A stretch of DNA of 64,000 nt. Source: Apiosordaria backusii. Lineage: Eukaryota; Ascomycota; Sordariomycetes; Sordariales; Lasiosphaeriaceae. Position numbers and translations under genes: made by a program. The notes under the pieces were generated by a model. The model was not told the DNA's origin. It worked only from the letters and a program-made list of their open reading frames with translations, and made no database searches. The stretch covers positions 682,001-746,000 of the forward strand of contig JAUKTV010000014.1 of the NCBI GenBank assembly GCA_030549205.1, written 5' to 3'. Positions 10,978 to 24,300 of the stretch are shown here, piece by piece. Numbering within the stretch: the stretch's first letter is position 1; each line of letters opens with the position of its first letter.

Positions 10978-12440
10978 ATGACAGCACATTTATATTCTGG
11001 GTCTGATCTCAAAACACCCCTCACTCACATTGAGAGTTATAGGAGCCCTTCCCGTGGTCCTGGCGAGCCCAAAGCGTCACCAACACCCCACCATCAACAA
11101 CATGCATCGCCCCCAGGCCAAGACGACTTTCCAGAAGGTGGTGCTCGGGCCTGGCTGACTGTCAGCGGTGCATCAGCATGCCTATTCGTCTCCTTCGGCT
11201 GGGTCAACTGCGCTGGTATCTTTCAGTCCCATTACCAGGCCAATGAGCTCAGCAACTACACATCATCAGAGATCTCCTGGATCCCTGCCCTGCAGATCTT
11301 TTTCATGATCTTTTCCGGCATCTTGGTTGGACAAATCTTTGATAGCTATGGCCCCGCAGTCTTGCTGGCTGTTGGCAGTTTCCTGCACGTCTTTGGTATG
11401 ATGATGATCAGTCTGTCGACGACGTATTATCAGATCCTTCTCAGCCAGGCAATATGCTCGGCTATTGGGGCCTCGATGGTGTTCTTCCCTGCTTTTACTT
11501 GTGTGAGTACCACTTTCCAGGTATCAGCCTCCATGGCTTGGCAGCTGACACATTCCACAGGTCTCGACATGGTTTCTCAAGAAACGCGGCGCGGCAATGG
11601 GCCTCGTCGTTTGTGGCTCGTCGATTGGCGGTGTCATATTTCCCATCATGCTGATCAACCTCATCCCAAAAGTTGGATTCCCTTGGGCTATCAGGATATG
11701 CGCATTTCTCGTTCTAGCCCTCCTCATCTGGGCCAACTTGACTGTCCGCACACGCATCCCACCAGTGAAGCGTTCCTTTGAGCTGAAAGCCTTTACCGCT
11801 CCCTTGGCAGAGCTGCCATTTGCCTTGCTCACTGGTGCAATCTTCTTCTTTTATTGGGGCATGTTTGTCCCATTCACGTTCATTGTTGTCGAGGCTCTGG
11901 CCAACGGCATGTCGGAGAATCTCGCCAACTATCTTGTGCCCATCTTGAATGGTTCCAGGTTCGTCACCTCCAATTTCTCGCTAGATATTTTACTCGACAC
12001 TGACACTCCCCAGCATCATTGGCAGAACGGTCCCCAACGCCATGGCCGACAAGCTTGGCCACTTCAACATGATGATCATCATGGGAGCTCTCACTAGTAT
12101 TCTCATCCTGGCCGTATGGCTCCCCTCATCCGGTGACGCAGCCATCATCACCTTTGCGGTCCTCTTCGGCATTGGCTCGGGTGCTGGCATCGGACTCACA
12201 CCTGTGTTGATTGCTTCCATCTCTCCCCTTCAGCAAATCGGCGCCCGCACTGGTACTGCTTTCAGCATCGCGTCAATTGCAGCTCTCACAGGGTCGCCAA
12301 TTGGTGGAGCCATTCTCACGTCGGCAAACGGTGCATCCCAGAGTACAAAGATCTTCGGCGGTGTTGCTTGTGCTGTGGGGACATTGCTGTTCATTAGTGC
12401 ACGGGTGGCTTTGGTGGGTATCAAACCTAAGAAGTTCTGA
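10978..12440 (+). CDS. MFS transporter, monocarboxylate-porter-like
   Basis: Three exons, 10978-11502, 11561-11958 and 12014-12440, all junction phases agree, give 449 residues. After a hydrophilic N terminus of about 60 residues (PEGGARAWLTVSGA begins the membrane part) there are about 12 hydrophobic segments, with the MFS loop motif IFDSYGP between segments 2 and 3. The family matches fungal monocarboxylate (MCT/SLC16-like) porters, which move organic acids or related small molecules across the plasma membrane; the substrate cannot be told from sequence. A C-terminal KPKKF may be a membrane-anchoring basic tail. No biosynthetic gene lies beside it. Confidence 0.9.
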
Positions 12441-14046
12441 GGATCTGAACTTCGAGGTGCTTTGTGTCACAGCCATAATATGATCATAGAGAAACCTGCC
12501 TGTTCAATTGTAGATTAGACTTTTCTTATACACTTGTAATATTGAGCTAAGACACCCCTCACCCCTACTGTTGGCAGGTGGCTTTTCACATTTAAGTTCA
12601 AGCTCATGTTCACACTCCTCCTTTCCTACATTTCTTTACGACCCCCCTTTTTTGGCATTGGGGGCCAGTCTTGGATTGGTCACATCACAGGATGCCAAGA
12701 CACAGAGCCGGGTTTAAAAAGTCAGCCGTTGTCATCATTAAGATTCCTTGAGCCCGCTGGATATTTTTGACTCGACGCCTTGTCACTTACTCAATATCTG
12801 CAACTCGTGCTATCTGAGCATCAAATCTCCATAACCCAGCATTGAAATGGCTCTCCTGAGCCTTTTATCCTTTTACCTGAGCATTACAAATATCTTATCC
12901 GCATTTACTCGTCTGGGACTATCATAATCCTCACCACCAACGACAATTTGGTATTAAGCAAGCCCAGTCATTATGTCCAGGATGTTCAGACACTACCGGT
13001 AGTGCATAAAGAGATACGCAACGTACGCTCACATGCAAAACTCACGAAACGACGATTCTCACAAAAACAACGCCCCTCCCCCGCCTAAAATAGTGCTTCA
13101 CGATAGTCCGCTGGAGTATCTTGAGAGAGAACAAGAACCGCCCTGGTAGTGACGACGGGCAGGATATCTACCTATGGTCTGAAAGCCGGGGAAGTACTCA
13201 GACCAGGTCTGCCAACACCCCACAAATTATCTGGACATCCTGACACTGAAGCTATGGGCAATATTGATAGTTTTTACCACGCCGGTGAAAGGGAATACCT
13301 ACACGACAGTACATAATTAGCTTAGCAGCGATCTGCACTTGCACCGTTCACCTTCCTCAAGCCCATTCCCCAGAAACACAGGTCGTCCTTCAGGTACTTT
13401 CTGTTGCCATATGCTACGGAGCAAAACCAATGGGGCTCTGGTTGGTTGGTATTGCTCCCCGACAGACTTTTTCTTAGATGAAATGGAGATTGAAGGAAAG
13501 GACGTATTAACTTACGGCCGTTGGCAATGAACAGCTGATCGGGGCTGGGGCCGCGCTCCTTCCTTCAGAGACTCGAGCACTGATGCTCATGATATCAGAT
13601 GGCCACGCGCCCAAGAAAGCCACGTGTTCGAGGATCAACCAAAGTCCCAGAGATCCTATTGTTGCGATGCGGTGGGAATTAACAAGAGGCCTTTGTGTCT
13701 TTGTTCTTGCCAAAGATATTGCCAAATAGGAAGAAAAAGTCGGAAAACAGTGCTATGACTCCCCCCACCTGCCTGAATATCTCGAGGTTGGACCCACATT
13801 AGACCTGATGACCCTCAACAAGCAGAGTTTTCTTGCTCTCTCTCTGCTCGATCATCACCTGATACGCGCAGGCCCTCGATCTTTGAGCTCCCCCGGGCAG
13901 ATTCAGAGCTTCCAGACACAGCTATATAGTGAGGGGTCCTCTTCCATCTCGGCACCTCCTCTCATTCCCAGACAACCAACACCCAATCACCAACTCACAC
14001 TTCCCAGACCAGCTACAACTCCCAACACCCATCCTCTGCAAAGATC
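12441..14046. other. Long intergenic region, about 1.6 kb
   Basis: No coding region could be supported. The last 130 bp hold the TATA box and a pyrimidine/C-rich leader of the Hce2 gene. Confidence 0.5.
13923..13928 (+). promoter_or_regulatory. TATA box of the Hce2 gene
   Basis: TATATA, 119 nt before the ATG at 14047, followed by a C-rich leader with few purines, typical of strongly expressed fungal genes. Confidence 0.5.
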
Positions 14047-14691
14047 ATGCAGTTCACCACGCTCACCCTTGCCATTGCGGGCATCTTCACCGCCGCCGTT
14101 CAGGCCGCTCCCACCGTCCTGGCCACAGAGCTCCGCACTCCCCCCGAGGGCTCTGGCTTCGTCAAAGTCGCCGACGGCCTCTGGTTCCGCAATGAGACCG
14201 ACACCTCCCACTACTCAATGAAGCCAGCCGACCCCAAGGGCGACACCACCCCCCTCCCCAAGTACCTGTCCAACTGCCGCGACGATTTCTACTACGAGAA
14301 CCGCGTCACCCACGGCTCCCCGTGGGTCAAGGACTGCTGGGTCATGTACAACAACATCCAGGGCGATGGTTTATGGTAAGTTTTGCTTTCCTACCCCCCT
14401 ATTCTGTCGTCCTGTCTTCTCAGACTCTAACTTTCCGCGACTGCCTTATTTAGGTGGGGCGAGATTGGCCACCGCAAGATCGCCACCTACGGCACCTGTG
14501 CTTATGGCATTGAGGCCGACAACAAGGGCGGTATCATCCAGATTGGCAACGACGACGTTCGTCTCACGATCAAGAAGTCGATTGAGCAGTTTGCTTTTGC
14601 TTTCCCTGGCGAGGAGGAGAAGATTAGCGCTCTGGGCAAGCTGGCGTGCGAGACGTATGTGATTGATTGGTACATTTACAACAACTACTGA
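14047..14691 (+). CDS. Small secreted protein with Hce2 (Ecp2-like) effector domain
   Basis: Two exons, 14047-14375 and 14454-14691 (intron GTAAGT to TTTAG), give 188 residues. A signal peptide is clear in the first 20 residues, ending at AVQA. The Hce2 domain (PF14856) spans roughly residues 72-170: conserved points are SNCRDDFYYE, SPWVKDCWVMYNNIQGDG, ATYGTCAYGIE and the IGNDDVR segment, with four to five cysteines able to pair outside the cell. Hce2 proteins are homologues of the Cladosporium fulvum effector Ecp2 and occur in both pathogens and saprotrophs; some act on plant or competing cells. Role in this fungus is unknown. It stands alone in non-coding DNA, a common setting for effector-type genes. 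Confidence 0.88.
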
Positions 14692-17496
14692 TCCATCAGC
14701 AATGGTGGGAGGAGAGGGAGATCATGAATTGCAATTGGGGTTGGACACGAGAGTGATCTGGCATGAAGGGGGTAGCTCATCTAGCATGGAGGGGGTGCTC
14801 CTGGTTGAAAATGCAATGGTTTGATCTTTTCCTCATGTGTATTTGTTCCAATGATATGGTGGTCATTTGTGCGTGTATTTCTAGAAGTTGAAGAGGCATG
14901 CCGTGTTTCGTTCTCGTTCAATTGCAAGGCTCGATCTGGACCATTTGCTCCATTGTACAGTATCTCTCAGTCTTCGACCCTGTTCGTCACCCAGGCACAG
15001 AAGCGATTGAAGGTCCTGTTTCTGCCCAGGATGCCAGTACGGAGTAATAAGTAGGTTTTTGACAGCTCGACGACATCATCATCTAAACTATGGAAGGAGC
15101 TTTGTGAAGTCGGGCTCGACCTGCCAAAAGATGATCCAGTTCGGGACTGAGGTCTCGGTGACAACGAGTGCCCCGTGCCTATTGGTCACTTTTGGACCCC
15201 GTGCGCATAATTCAGCTTTATGCAGAGCGCTGACACAACTTTATGCATAGTCTTATGCCAGCACAACAACAAATGAAAACGCCTGAAAATTGAGCTTCCC
15301 ACTTTGAAGTCGCAGAGAGCCATCTCAATAGAGTGACGGCACAGCCCAGTTTAAACCACAATCAACACTTGCGGGCTTCGTGCAACCTTAAGCCAATGCC
15401 ATAATAAGTTTCGCAATGTATTTCTCTCTCGAATAAGACCTTTATCCTTAGTTTTGAGCGAGAAGGCACAAATCGCCACGCGTTGCAAAATACAGCCCTC
15501 AGTTGCGCGTGCCACGCATTTCTCAGCACCTACCGTGAAGGCATCACCCTTCCAACACCATTCATTTCTCGAAAACGCTTATAGCGGAACTTAACAAAAA
15601 AGAGACAGGAAATCGTGGATAGATAGAACAGAAAAGCAACAGAAGATTTGGACTGAAAATGTACTTCGATCATCCGTTTTCTCAGGCGGTTATCCAGATT
15701 GCATTATTCTCCAATGCACCTTCAAGAAAAATGCTGAGATCGGAGAGATTGGGGGCCGGGTTGGGGGCGGCTTCCATTACGGAACTTCAGATTTGGGCTG
15801 TACCTATTCGTGTTGTCGGGGGTCGCCGACCTTTGCAAAGATTATAAGGATTCCACCAATGATGGTTTGATGACTAAACCTGGCTGAAGTGGGCTTTTTT
15901 GAGTTGGCTGGTGGCCGCCTCCTACCACAGAAAACACCAGAAAAGCTCAACAATTGTCAGTGCTCGTATTTACGAATGATGGTGTCTTGCCAAACCGCGA
16001 GCAGACCCACCATGTTTTGACGGCAACGACGGCTCCACTTTTACTTAGTCCTGGGAGGGCAACGCGAAGTTTGTATGAAGACATAAAAATACGTCTACGC
16101 ACCGCAAATCACCCTCAAAACACCATACCAGATTTTCTGAAGCTGTAGAACACCGTTGCGGATATTTCTATACAATTTTTAACCTTCTCAGACGTTTTCT
16201 TGCGGGGAAAACAGCTCCTAATCTGCAAAAATCCTGGTTTTTGTGATTGCACCGCCCTCGAATTCGGAAACCAAAACTGGCGTGCGGTCAGTCACGTGAA
16301 CACACCAAAGCTGAACCCAGCACAGCTGGTTCGGGGCTGCAGGCTCCCCCAGAATACCCCAGTGCGGGCCCTTCCCGTCGGTGCATGATCCGATAGTGCC
16401 GACTGCCGGTCTCCCCTTAATTACCCATGCCGATAACCCCGACTCATGGCCCAGGCAAAAATCACCTTTCAACATGAGTTAGCCGCACCCGACGACGACG
16501 CGTCTTATCGGAATCAAGAAATGGACTTGTCGCTGATGGATACTTGTCTACAAGATGAAAGATGAAGATACAATATCATTCCAAGTTGTGCCGCATCACG
16601 TCTTGTACAGTGATGGCCGTCAGTTGAGCAGGGAGATGGTTGAGCAGAAATGCCAGACCACGTGCGGCAAGTGCACTGGGGTCGGGGGCTTAAACTTCAC
16701 GTGCTGCTTCAGGTGACCTCTCTGGCTGGTAAATCACCAACCTCCTGATTGGCTGTGGAAAAAGAGAAACCTGCCGCTCACGCGCAACGCGACTCTTGAG
16801 CCAAGGCTCGATGAGAGAGTCGGAGAAACTCTTCTTCCGCAGTACTCGTGTAACTACAGGGATCCCAGGCTCACTTTCATCAGGCACCCTCTAATGACCA
16901 ACCTCACTGAACCAACCCCAGACAACTGTGCCTTGGCGTTGGCAATCAAGACCTAGGTACTGTTCATGACTAAGCCTGTGACTGTCACACCGACCAACCT
17001 GCTCGTTTTGAGGTGCCCCGCCCTTTTGGTGCTTCGGCACGGATAATTATTTTGACGTGTTTTGTTCGTTTGGCTGACGGGGAGCCAACGACAACCAAAC
17101 TTAGAATCACGTGTTTAAACGGACTTGTCCTTTCTGTTGTTTATCCTCCTTCACCTTCAACCTAAATTGAAAGTATTTCAGTACTCTCTGCTCAGAGATT
17201 TATCTGGCTGCCAAGTGGCAGACAACCTCGAGCGAACAAGGCCCATCGACGGTGATCTTTTCTCCAAACTGTAGGGTTATATGTGCTTACTGGAACCTGC
17301 GCTCAGGGTTATAAGTGCCTGTGCACACTAGGGCATTCCGCAGGTGCAGGTCGACACCGCTAGTCCGCAATTGAATCCTCGCTATTCTCAATTGCGATAT
17401 GCAGCTTTGCTTGTTGTTCAACTGTGTCGATCTCGCTCTCAGACTATTATTTCGTGCTTACACTGTCTCCCTCTGCTGCACTAATGCCTCTGTTAT
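14692..17496. other. Longest gene-poor stretch, 2.8 kb
   Basis: Only short, unconvincing open frames on either strand (for example 15659-15847 and 16200-16388). No transposon ends, tRNA or conserved domain were seen. It may hold regulatory DNA or a non-coding transcript. Confidence 0.5.
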
Positions 17497-20400
17497 CTAT
17501 GCTACAACTATTCCTTCTTTCCTGACATAAGATATGGGGAACGACGACAGGGCGATAATGACAGGCTTGAGCTGTTCCGGGTCCAAGGGAAACCTGCTAG
17601 CTAAGATCTCAGCTAGCCTCGAATTCCATCGCTCACCCTCCAGGCCACCTTCAGCATTCATCTCTTCCGAAAACAGGGGCAAGATGCATTTCTGTCCTGT
17701 CTTGCTTTTCAGGTGGTCTGCCAGTTTGTCCTGCCTCGAGAACTCCCTTCCGCATCCCCATGTTCCCCCGTTGGTGAGGTCCCCAAGGCAGATGAAGCGC
17801 TTCTGTCCTGAGTGCATGGTGGCTTGGTGACGGTCACGGTCATGTTTGCGAGTAAATGTTTGACTGCAGTGTCCGCAGGAGTGCGGCTTTTCGTTGCGGT
17901 GTGTGCGGAGGTGGTTTTGAAGGTTGTGATTCCGAGTGAATGTCTTGGGACATGCAGGGCAGGCAAAGCGTGTCGGATTGGAGGCATCGGAACCTTGTTT
18001 CGTCGGAGGCAATGGAAATTCGAGATCTTTAGTCGGATCGCTGATATCGATGCCGTGTGACTCGAGAACGTGTTTCTGGAGGGCGTCTTTCGTTGCCCAG
18101 CCAAATGTTGAGCCCAGGTCGCAATCGGGTACCAGGCACAAAAAGGGCTTTTCATGTCGGTTGATATGATCGCCGAGCTGCTTCCGGGTCCGAAACCCCC
18201 TATGGAAGTATTCACAGTTCATTGCTGAGCACTTGAACCAGTTGGGACCGTAGAACTCGTGAAGAATCCTCCGCTGTTCGTCGGTCAAGTTGCCAGACTC
18301 CGCAAGCATAGCCAGAGTCTCCCTCACTTTCAACAGCACTGGTGTTAAGTCGAGCGGTCCATGGTCCGCTTTCACCAACCCTTCTTGACCAAGATGGCGC
18401 TTGGCAGCGCTAACCCCCCAGCATAACTCTTTGAAAAAGTCTTGGTCTTGGAGTTGGCTAAGGCTTTTTTGTACAGTCTTGGGAATATCGGAGGCGTTGG
18501 TCGGTGTGTCTCGTGGAGGTGGCCAGTGAGTGTCGACAAACACGCCGAGATACTCCGACAGTTCTTCAAGATCTGTGCTGGAACTAGTTCTGCCGTGAAG
18601 AGCTTCTTGAAGATGAAGTGACCAACAGGTAACAGAATATTCTAAGAAGGCATAATAGCCGGCGTCAATATAACAAGGGATCAGGAACGTGCTGACGTTG
18701 CGGTGTATTCCGGGAAGAGTGAGATAGGGAATGGAAAGCATGGAAATGTTCAGGTGGCTACGATGGTTCTCGAAGTGGTGTTTCAGGATATATCTGCTCA
18801 GGCTTAGGCATTAGCTCATGTTCCTCTCTTTAAAAGCAACCAGTGACAGGCGACAGCTACTTCACGGTCAAAGCGTGAAGTTTCAACCAACATCGGCAGT
18901 TGAACGCACTCTCTTGCTGTTGGGTGGATGAACTGAAGTGTATCATCCGGGCCCTGTTCGACCAAAGGGCCACAAAGATCACGGTGGCCATGCTTCAACG
19001 TTCGAGGTATCAGTTGATCGTAGTTGACAGTCTGGCCATCCAAGTCGATAGCAGCCGCACCTCGAACTTCGTACCACTTGAGAGGTCTTCGAGCACAAGC
19101 CAGCCAGCCCAGCAGGCTAAGACGATCTTTTTGTCGGAAGTCGTTTTGAGAAAGAAGATTCTGCATAACACGTTCATAGCTTCGAGTTTGGCCGTTAGTG
19201 GACGGAGACCTGCAAATTTTGGATTGATGGCTGTCTTACACCTCATCAAGTCCTTGTGGTATTTGCCGCAATTCAGATGCAAGCTCCTGCAGCGGGAGCG
19301 GCTCGAGATGGAGGAACATCAAGGTTGCGAACAAAAACATTCCTGCCATAAACAGGTCAGTATCACTCGAAGCATTGACGAAAGGGGTAACCAGCCTACC
19401 GTGGGCTCTGGCAGTCACCACCTTCACAATATCCATGCCTATCGCTTGAAGCGGCCCGAGCCTTGATTCCAAGTGGCTCTTGCAAGATGTCCAGTAACTC
19501 TCAATATCGCCTTTGTTATCTTTCGGAGTAATCGTGATGGTGGGGAGATCGCCGAGGTCCTTCTTCGCAATACCGTCGTTCTGGGATAAAAAGACACAGC
19601 GAACATCATCCATCTGCTCCTTTGGAAGAGATTCGACGATGGATCGAAGTGTAATGACAATGTCTTTTCGGTCTCTTCTGCTGCAGGAGTCGAGTCCATC
19701 AATCACTACATACGTGTTCTTACAGCAGCCAAGGGCATCCTTGAGCATGGACTTGGCAAGGTCGGTTGTTGACAAGGTCACCTGTCCACTGAGTGACCTG
19801 TGTTCTGCCATGCTTGTGACCAGGGAACTGTTGTGGGTAATCAATTGTGCAAGTATCCCTCGAGCTACTGCGACAAAGGTGTCAGTGCTGGCATTGTTGG
19901 GTTGACAAAAGAAGGATGCAACAGTGGTGTCCGTATCTAGATCTGTTGCCTCTTCGACGATGACGGATGCCAACACGGACTTGCCCGCTCCCGGAATGCC
20001 TGTGATCCATAAAAGAGGGTTTCTGCAGAATGCGGGATGGAACCAATCCTGGAACCGTGGAGACTCGAGAAGCCATTTACCTGCGCCAGGACACCACGCT
20101 CTTGCCTCCCTGTATTTCTCCAATGGCGGGGGCGCTGGGTTGAGCCAAGCGATAACATCGTTGCGTTGGCGATCTAGTTCGAACTTGCGCTGGATTTCGA
20201 ATTCTCGCTCAATGTTCCGGCGGAGGTTGCTGACCTCCTCAAGTTGAGCGAATGTAGCTCCATTCTCCAACAGTCGTCGATGACGGGCCATGTTGTCTTT
20301 GATGAAGTTGATTTTGGGCAAGAAGCCTCTCCAGGCAGCTTGGAAGATTTGCTTCCATACTGGAAACGGAAATGTGTCAGTGTCTGCCCGGTTTACGTGG

Positions 20401-21035
20401 GATGGGATCTGTGCTAACCTCGGTGCTTGAAGTAGGCGATTGCCTCTCGATGAAACTCCAAGATATCCTTGTAAATCCACATGAGAACAGTCCGCAAGTG
20501 TGGCCTTGACTCCAATGCCGAGGCATATTCTTCTAACAGAGGAAGCTGTTCCCATATGTCCTGATATGCGTTAAGCAAGCTATCAAAGGCTTCGTTGAAT
20601 GATGAAGCTGTCTGCGGGTATATCGTGATCAGTACACGGCGCCGAGTTTGGATAGAGGAGGATATGAACACACCATCAACAGGAATTTCATTGGCCCCTG
20701 TAAATCATCTGTGATTAGCGTTTGATCCGTCCAAGTCCCAACTTGTAACATACCCAAATAAAGGCGACGATCTCCTCGGCGTTCACAAATACTTCGACAA
20801 CCTTGCCATACTGTTCCATTGTCTTCAAGAAGGGCTCAATTCTCTTCATGTATCGCATCCGTCGCTTCGAGGTTTGTTCTTGTTGGATGCGGGCGATCTC
20901 AGCCGTGAGCTGGTGGAGGCGCGCGCCCTCAAACGACTTGATGAGATTGTCGTCCTCCAGCGTCTTTTTGAAGTCGGCCAATGCGATATGGAACCCGCAG
21001 GTGCACGCCCCGGAACTGAGGGCATCGCAAGCCAT
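17497..21035 (-). CDS. NLR-like STAND protein: DUF7708 - NACHT - C2H2 zinc fingers
   Basis: Seven exons: 21035-20754, 20697-20674 (24 nt), 20611-20419, 20359-19400, 19342-19240, 19179-18841 and 18757-17497, about 1,053 residues. Junction phases agree; the last intron (18840-18758) is the least certain. Residues 1-260 are a DUF7708 helical region (WGPMKFLL, YKDILEFHREAIAYF). NACHT follows with P-loop GIPGAGKS at about 287-294 and Walker B VVIDGLDSC near 385, then the GLDEVYERV winged-helix region and LGWLACARRPLKW. The C terminus carries about five C2H2 or C2H2-like fingers (about residues 810-990), the two clearest being CPACPKTFTRNHNLQNHLRT and CGHCSQTFTRKHDRDRH. Fungal NACHT proteins sense ligands through C-terminal repeats; here fingers replace WD, ankyrin or TPR repeats, suggesting nucleic-acid or protein sensing in the nucleus. 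That role is inference. The gene is divergent from a SNF2 gene. Confidence 0.82.
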
Positions 21036-21380
21036 GGTGATGAAAGAGCCATGGTAATTGCAGAACCGGGTTGGAAGAAGACTGGAGATGGTGTTGAAGT
21101 TGGAACAAGGAGAAAATACGCCAATGATGGTGCCTTGCAACATTGAAAGAGGCGGTGCGCATGCACGGCCCCTCTGTGGTTGTGCTGCGGGGCTGCTCCC
21201 CACGTCCCACCACTGTTCTACAGCGCTTTCCCAAATCGAGACGAGGCTCTGCCTTTGGGCCGACATCATTACCTTACCCTTCAGTATGTCCTCACTCCAA
21301 AAGATGGGTTCGTTCAAGCCGTTCAATCGCCGAAGACTTCTTATAGTGGACAGTTGGTGCCACAGGATTCTCGTTCCATC
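21036..21380. other. 345 bp divergent promoter (NLR-zinc finger / SNF2)
   Basis: Shared upstream region of two genes transcribed away from each other. An open frame crosses it but has no support as protein. Confidence 0.55.
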
Positions 21381-24300
21381 ATGGAGCGTCCGCAACTTCT
21401 TTGGTCTTTCTCAGCCACTGATGGCTCGACACTGGCATCCGAACCAGCTGAAGATGGCTTGGATGCAATGGACGTTGACGAGGAGGAATCAATGTGTTTT
21501 GGCATGGTAATGAATATTGTGTGCTTTGTTTTGTATGAGTACCTATACGAGACTGACATTGTGATCCAACAGTTGTGTGATTTAAAAGCTCAGTTCTACC
21601 GGACACGCGGCCCCGGACTGGTACGGCACATTACAGACGCTCTCGCCGAACATCAAGAGGAATGGGTACCACTGGACCTCTCTCTAGAAGAAACATTCTG
21701 CGGAATATCGACCTTGGCCAAGCACCTGATTGCCGTTCTCAACAAGAAGACATCAACAGCTCTCGCGAAACTGCACGAGGTGGCCGATGTTCGGTACTTG
21801 GCCTATGCTCACCGGACACAACTCCAAGATGGTTTGGAGACTTTGCAAACAAGCACAGGCAATGTCCAGTTTGGTCTCGATATCGTGGTGATTGGCCCAC
21901 AGTCTGAAAGCGACGAAATTGCGAGATGTCTCTCAAAAGACAGCCTTTACTTGCAAGAGCCATACTTTATGCTGGAGCCGTACCCTTACCAAAATCCCCA
22001 GTATCTCGACATTGAACCTTATGAACAAGAACCGATATCGTGTGAGGAGCAATGTATGGATTCAACGACTGACCGCGGCAGAGATGTCGATACCGCAGAG
22101 CCGTCACATTTGGAGTTGATCTTGGCTGCGATCGATAATCTGCCTGAAAACTTGAGACTTGATCAAGCAGAGATCGACTCACGCATACAGACAGGATTAC
22201 TGGAGTAGGACACCCGGATTCACTTACTACCACGGCTGAATTATGCTAACTTGTTGAGGCAGGCACCAACGCAAAGCAACAAGCTTCATTACCGGCAGAG
22301 AACGCGGAGACGATACCACATTCTCACCGCTGTGGGAGTTGATGAACGGGGGCCGCTCTCCTATGTATGTATCAGACGCCCGTCCTGCCTTTTCCCACAC
22401 CCACTTTCCGTTCCTGCTTTTTCCACACTCCACTCACCATTGCGGTAGCTACCGACATGCCATCACTGGGTCCAAGAGCCCTTCCCCAGATGATATCCCT
22501 GGTGGCCTGTTGGCAGATGAAATGGGCCTCGGGAAAACCCTCAGCATGATCTCCGCCATTGTGACTACCATGTCATGCGCCGAGAGCTATGCCAGGTCCA
22601 ATCAGACCAAGGCGGGTATTTCCTCAACATCTTCAACCCTTGTAATTGTCCCATCTTCCTGTAAGTTACTTCGGTGCCAGCACTTGATAAGTCGGGCATA
22701 CTAACGGCAGTCATTAGTGCTCTTAGAAGGATGGGTCGAGGAAATCGAAAAGTAGGCTCATACTGCCGTTCCAGAGAAGGCCTGACTGCTTACAATCACC
22801 CAGGCATGTGAAACCTGGCGTCCTCACACACTACAAGTATCATGGACCCGACAGGAGACTCGATCCCTCCAACTTACCCTCAGTGGTGATATCCACCTAC
22901 GGGACCGTTACCACAGAGCTGTCTCGCGCCGGTACAATTTTGAGACAGATACACTGGTACCGGATTGTCCTTGACGAAGGCAAGTCTTTGATATCCAGCT
23001 GCCAAGATGTCGAAAAACTTCGCAACTGACAGTCTGTGACCAGCACACATCATACGTAATTGGTCGACCAAACAGTTTCGTGCCGTGAACAGTCTGTCAT
23101 CCCACATTCGATGGTGCATGACCGGCACCCCAGTCCAAAACGGAGTTGGCGATATCGGCTCTTTGGTTCGGTTTCTTCGCCTGCCAGTGCTGGGAGATGC
23201 TGCCAACTTCCGAAAGCACATTTTGGACAAGACCAAGCTGGCTACGATACCAGTAGCCTCTTCAAAAAACGACTTCACCAACTTGCGTCTTCTACTGTCT
23301 TCCATCTGCCTGAGACGAAACACTTCCGTACTACAACTTCCAGGGGTCATATATGAATGTCGGCGGCCGGAGTTCAGCGCGCTCGAGAGAGAAGCCCACA
23401 TCAAGCTTATCCGTGCGTGTAAGACAGCCATCGATCGTTCGGTCTTTGGAAACCCTGACAATGGTGACAAGCTTCACAGAGGGCTCGCATTGGAGTCATC
23501 GAACGGGGGTCTCGAATCGCTTCTTCGGTTGCGGCTTTTCTGTGATCAAGGACTGGCGTTGGGGCCACCTAAGGGAGGGCTGCCTTCCACACTCGACGAA
23601 GCTCTCAGCTTCTTGCAGCAGAAGGGCATTTCGAGGTGCGAGGACTGCGGGGGTGAGGTCACCACTGTTGACGGGCCCAGCGCTGGCGGGCACGGTATCC
23701 ATCTCACCAATTGCCACGTGTTGGTCTGCGCTGAATGCCTCCCCAAAATACGCGACGATCTGCTTCGAAGTCGATCGTCGATTGGTATCGGCGGAACCTG
23801 TCCTTTCTGCGGAGAACATGACAACGGTGAGAACCTTTTAAAAGGCCAACGATGGGTCGAACCGAAGGCAGTCGGGGACAATGTCCCGTGTCCGTCGAAG
23901 CTGCAAGCGCTGATGGATGATCTCTGCAAGACAGTTCAGCATGAAAAGAGGTTCGTACAAGCATCGGCTAGTCCGCCCAGGCTTTGCGCTGACAAAGATC
24001 ACACGCAGCATTGTATTCTCTTTGTGGATGAAATCTCTTGACCTTGTCGAGAACCTGCTCAAGAAACACCATATTTCCTTTCGAAGGGTAGACGGATCGC
24101 GCTCGAAGAACGACCGAAAGTCTTCGCTTCACGACTTTCGAATGCGGGACGACGTGCCAGTGCTGTTGATGACATTCGGGACGGGCTCGATGGGGTACGA
24201 ATACGACCAGAGACGCCCTACACATGTGCCTACAGTTAGTTGACAAACATCTCACAGATTGAACGACTTGAACGTCGCACGCCGAGTTCATATCCTCGAA

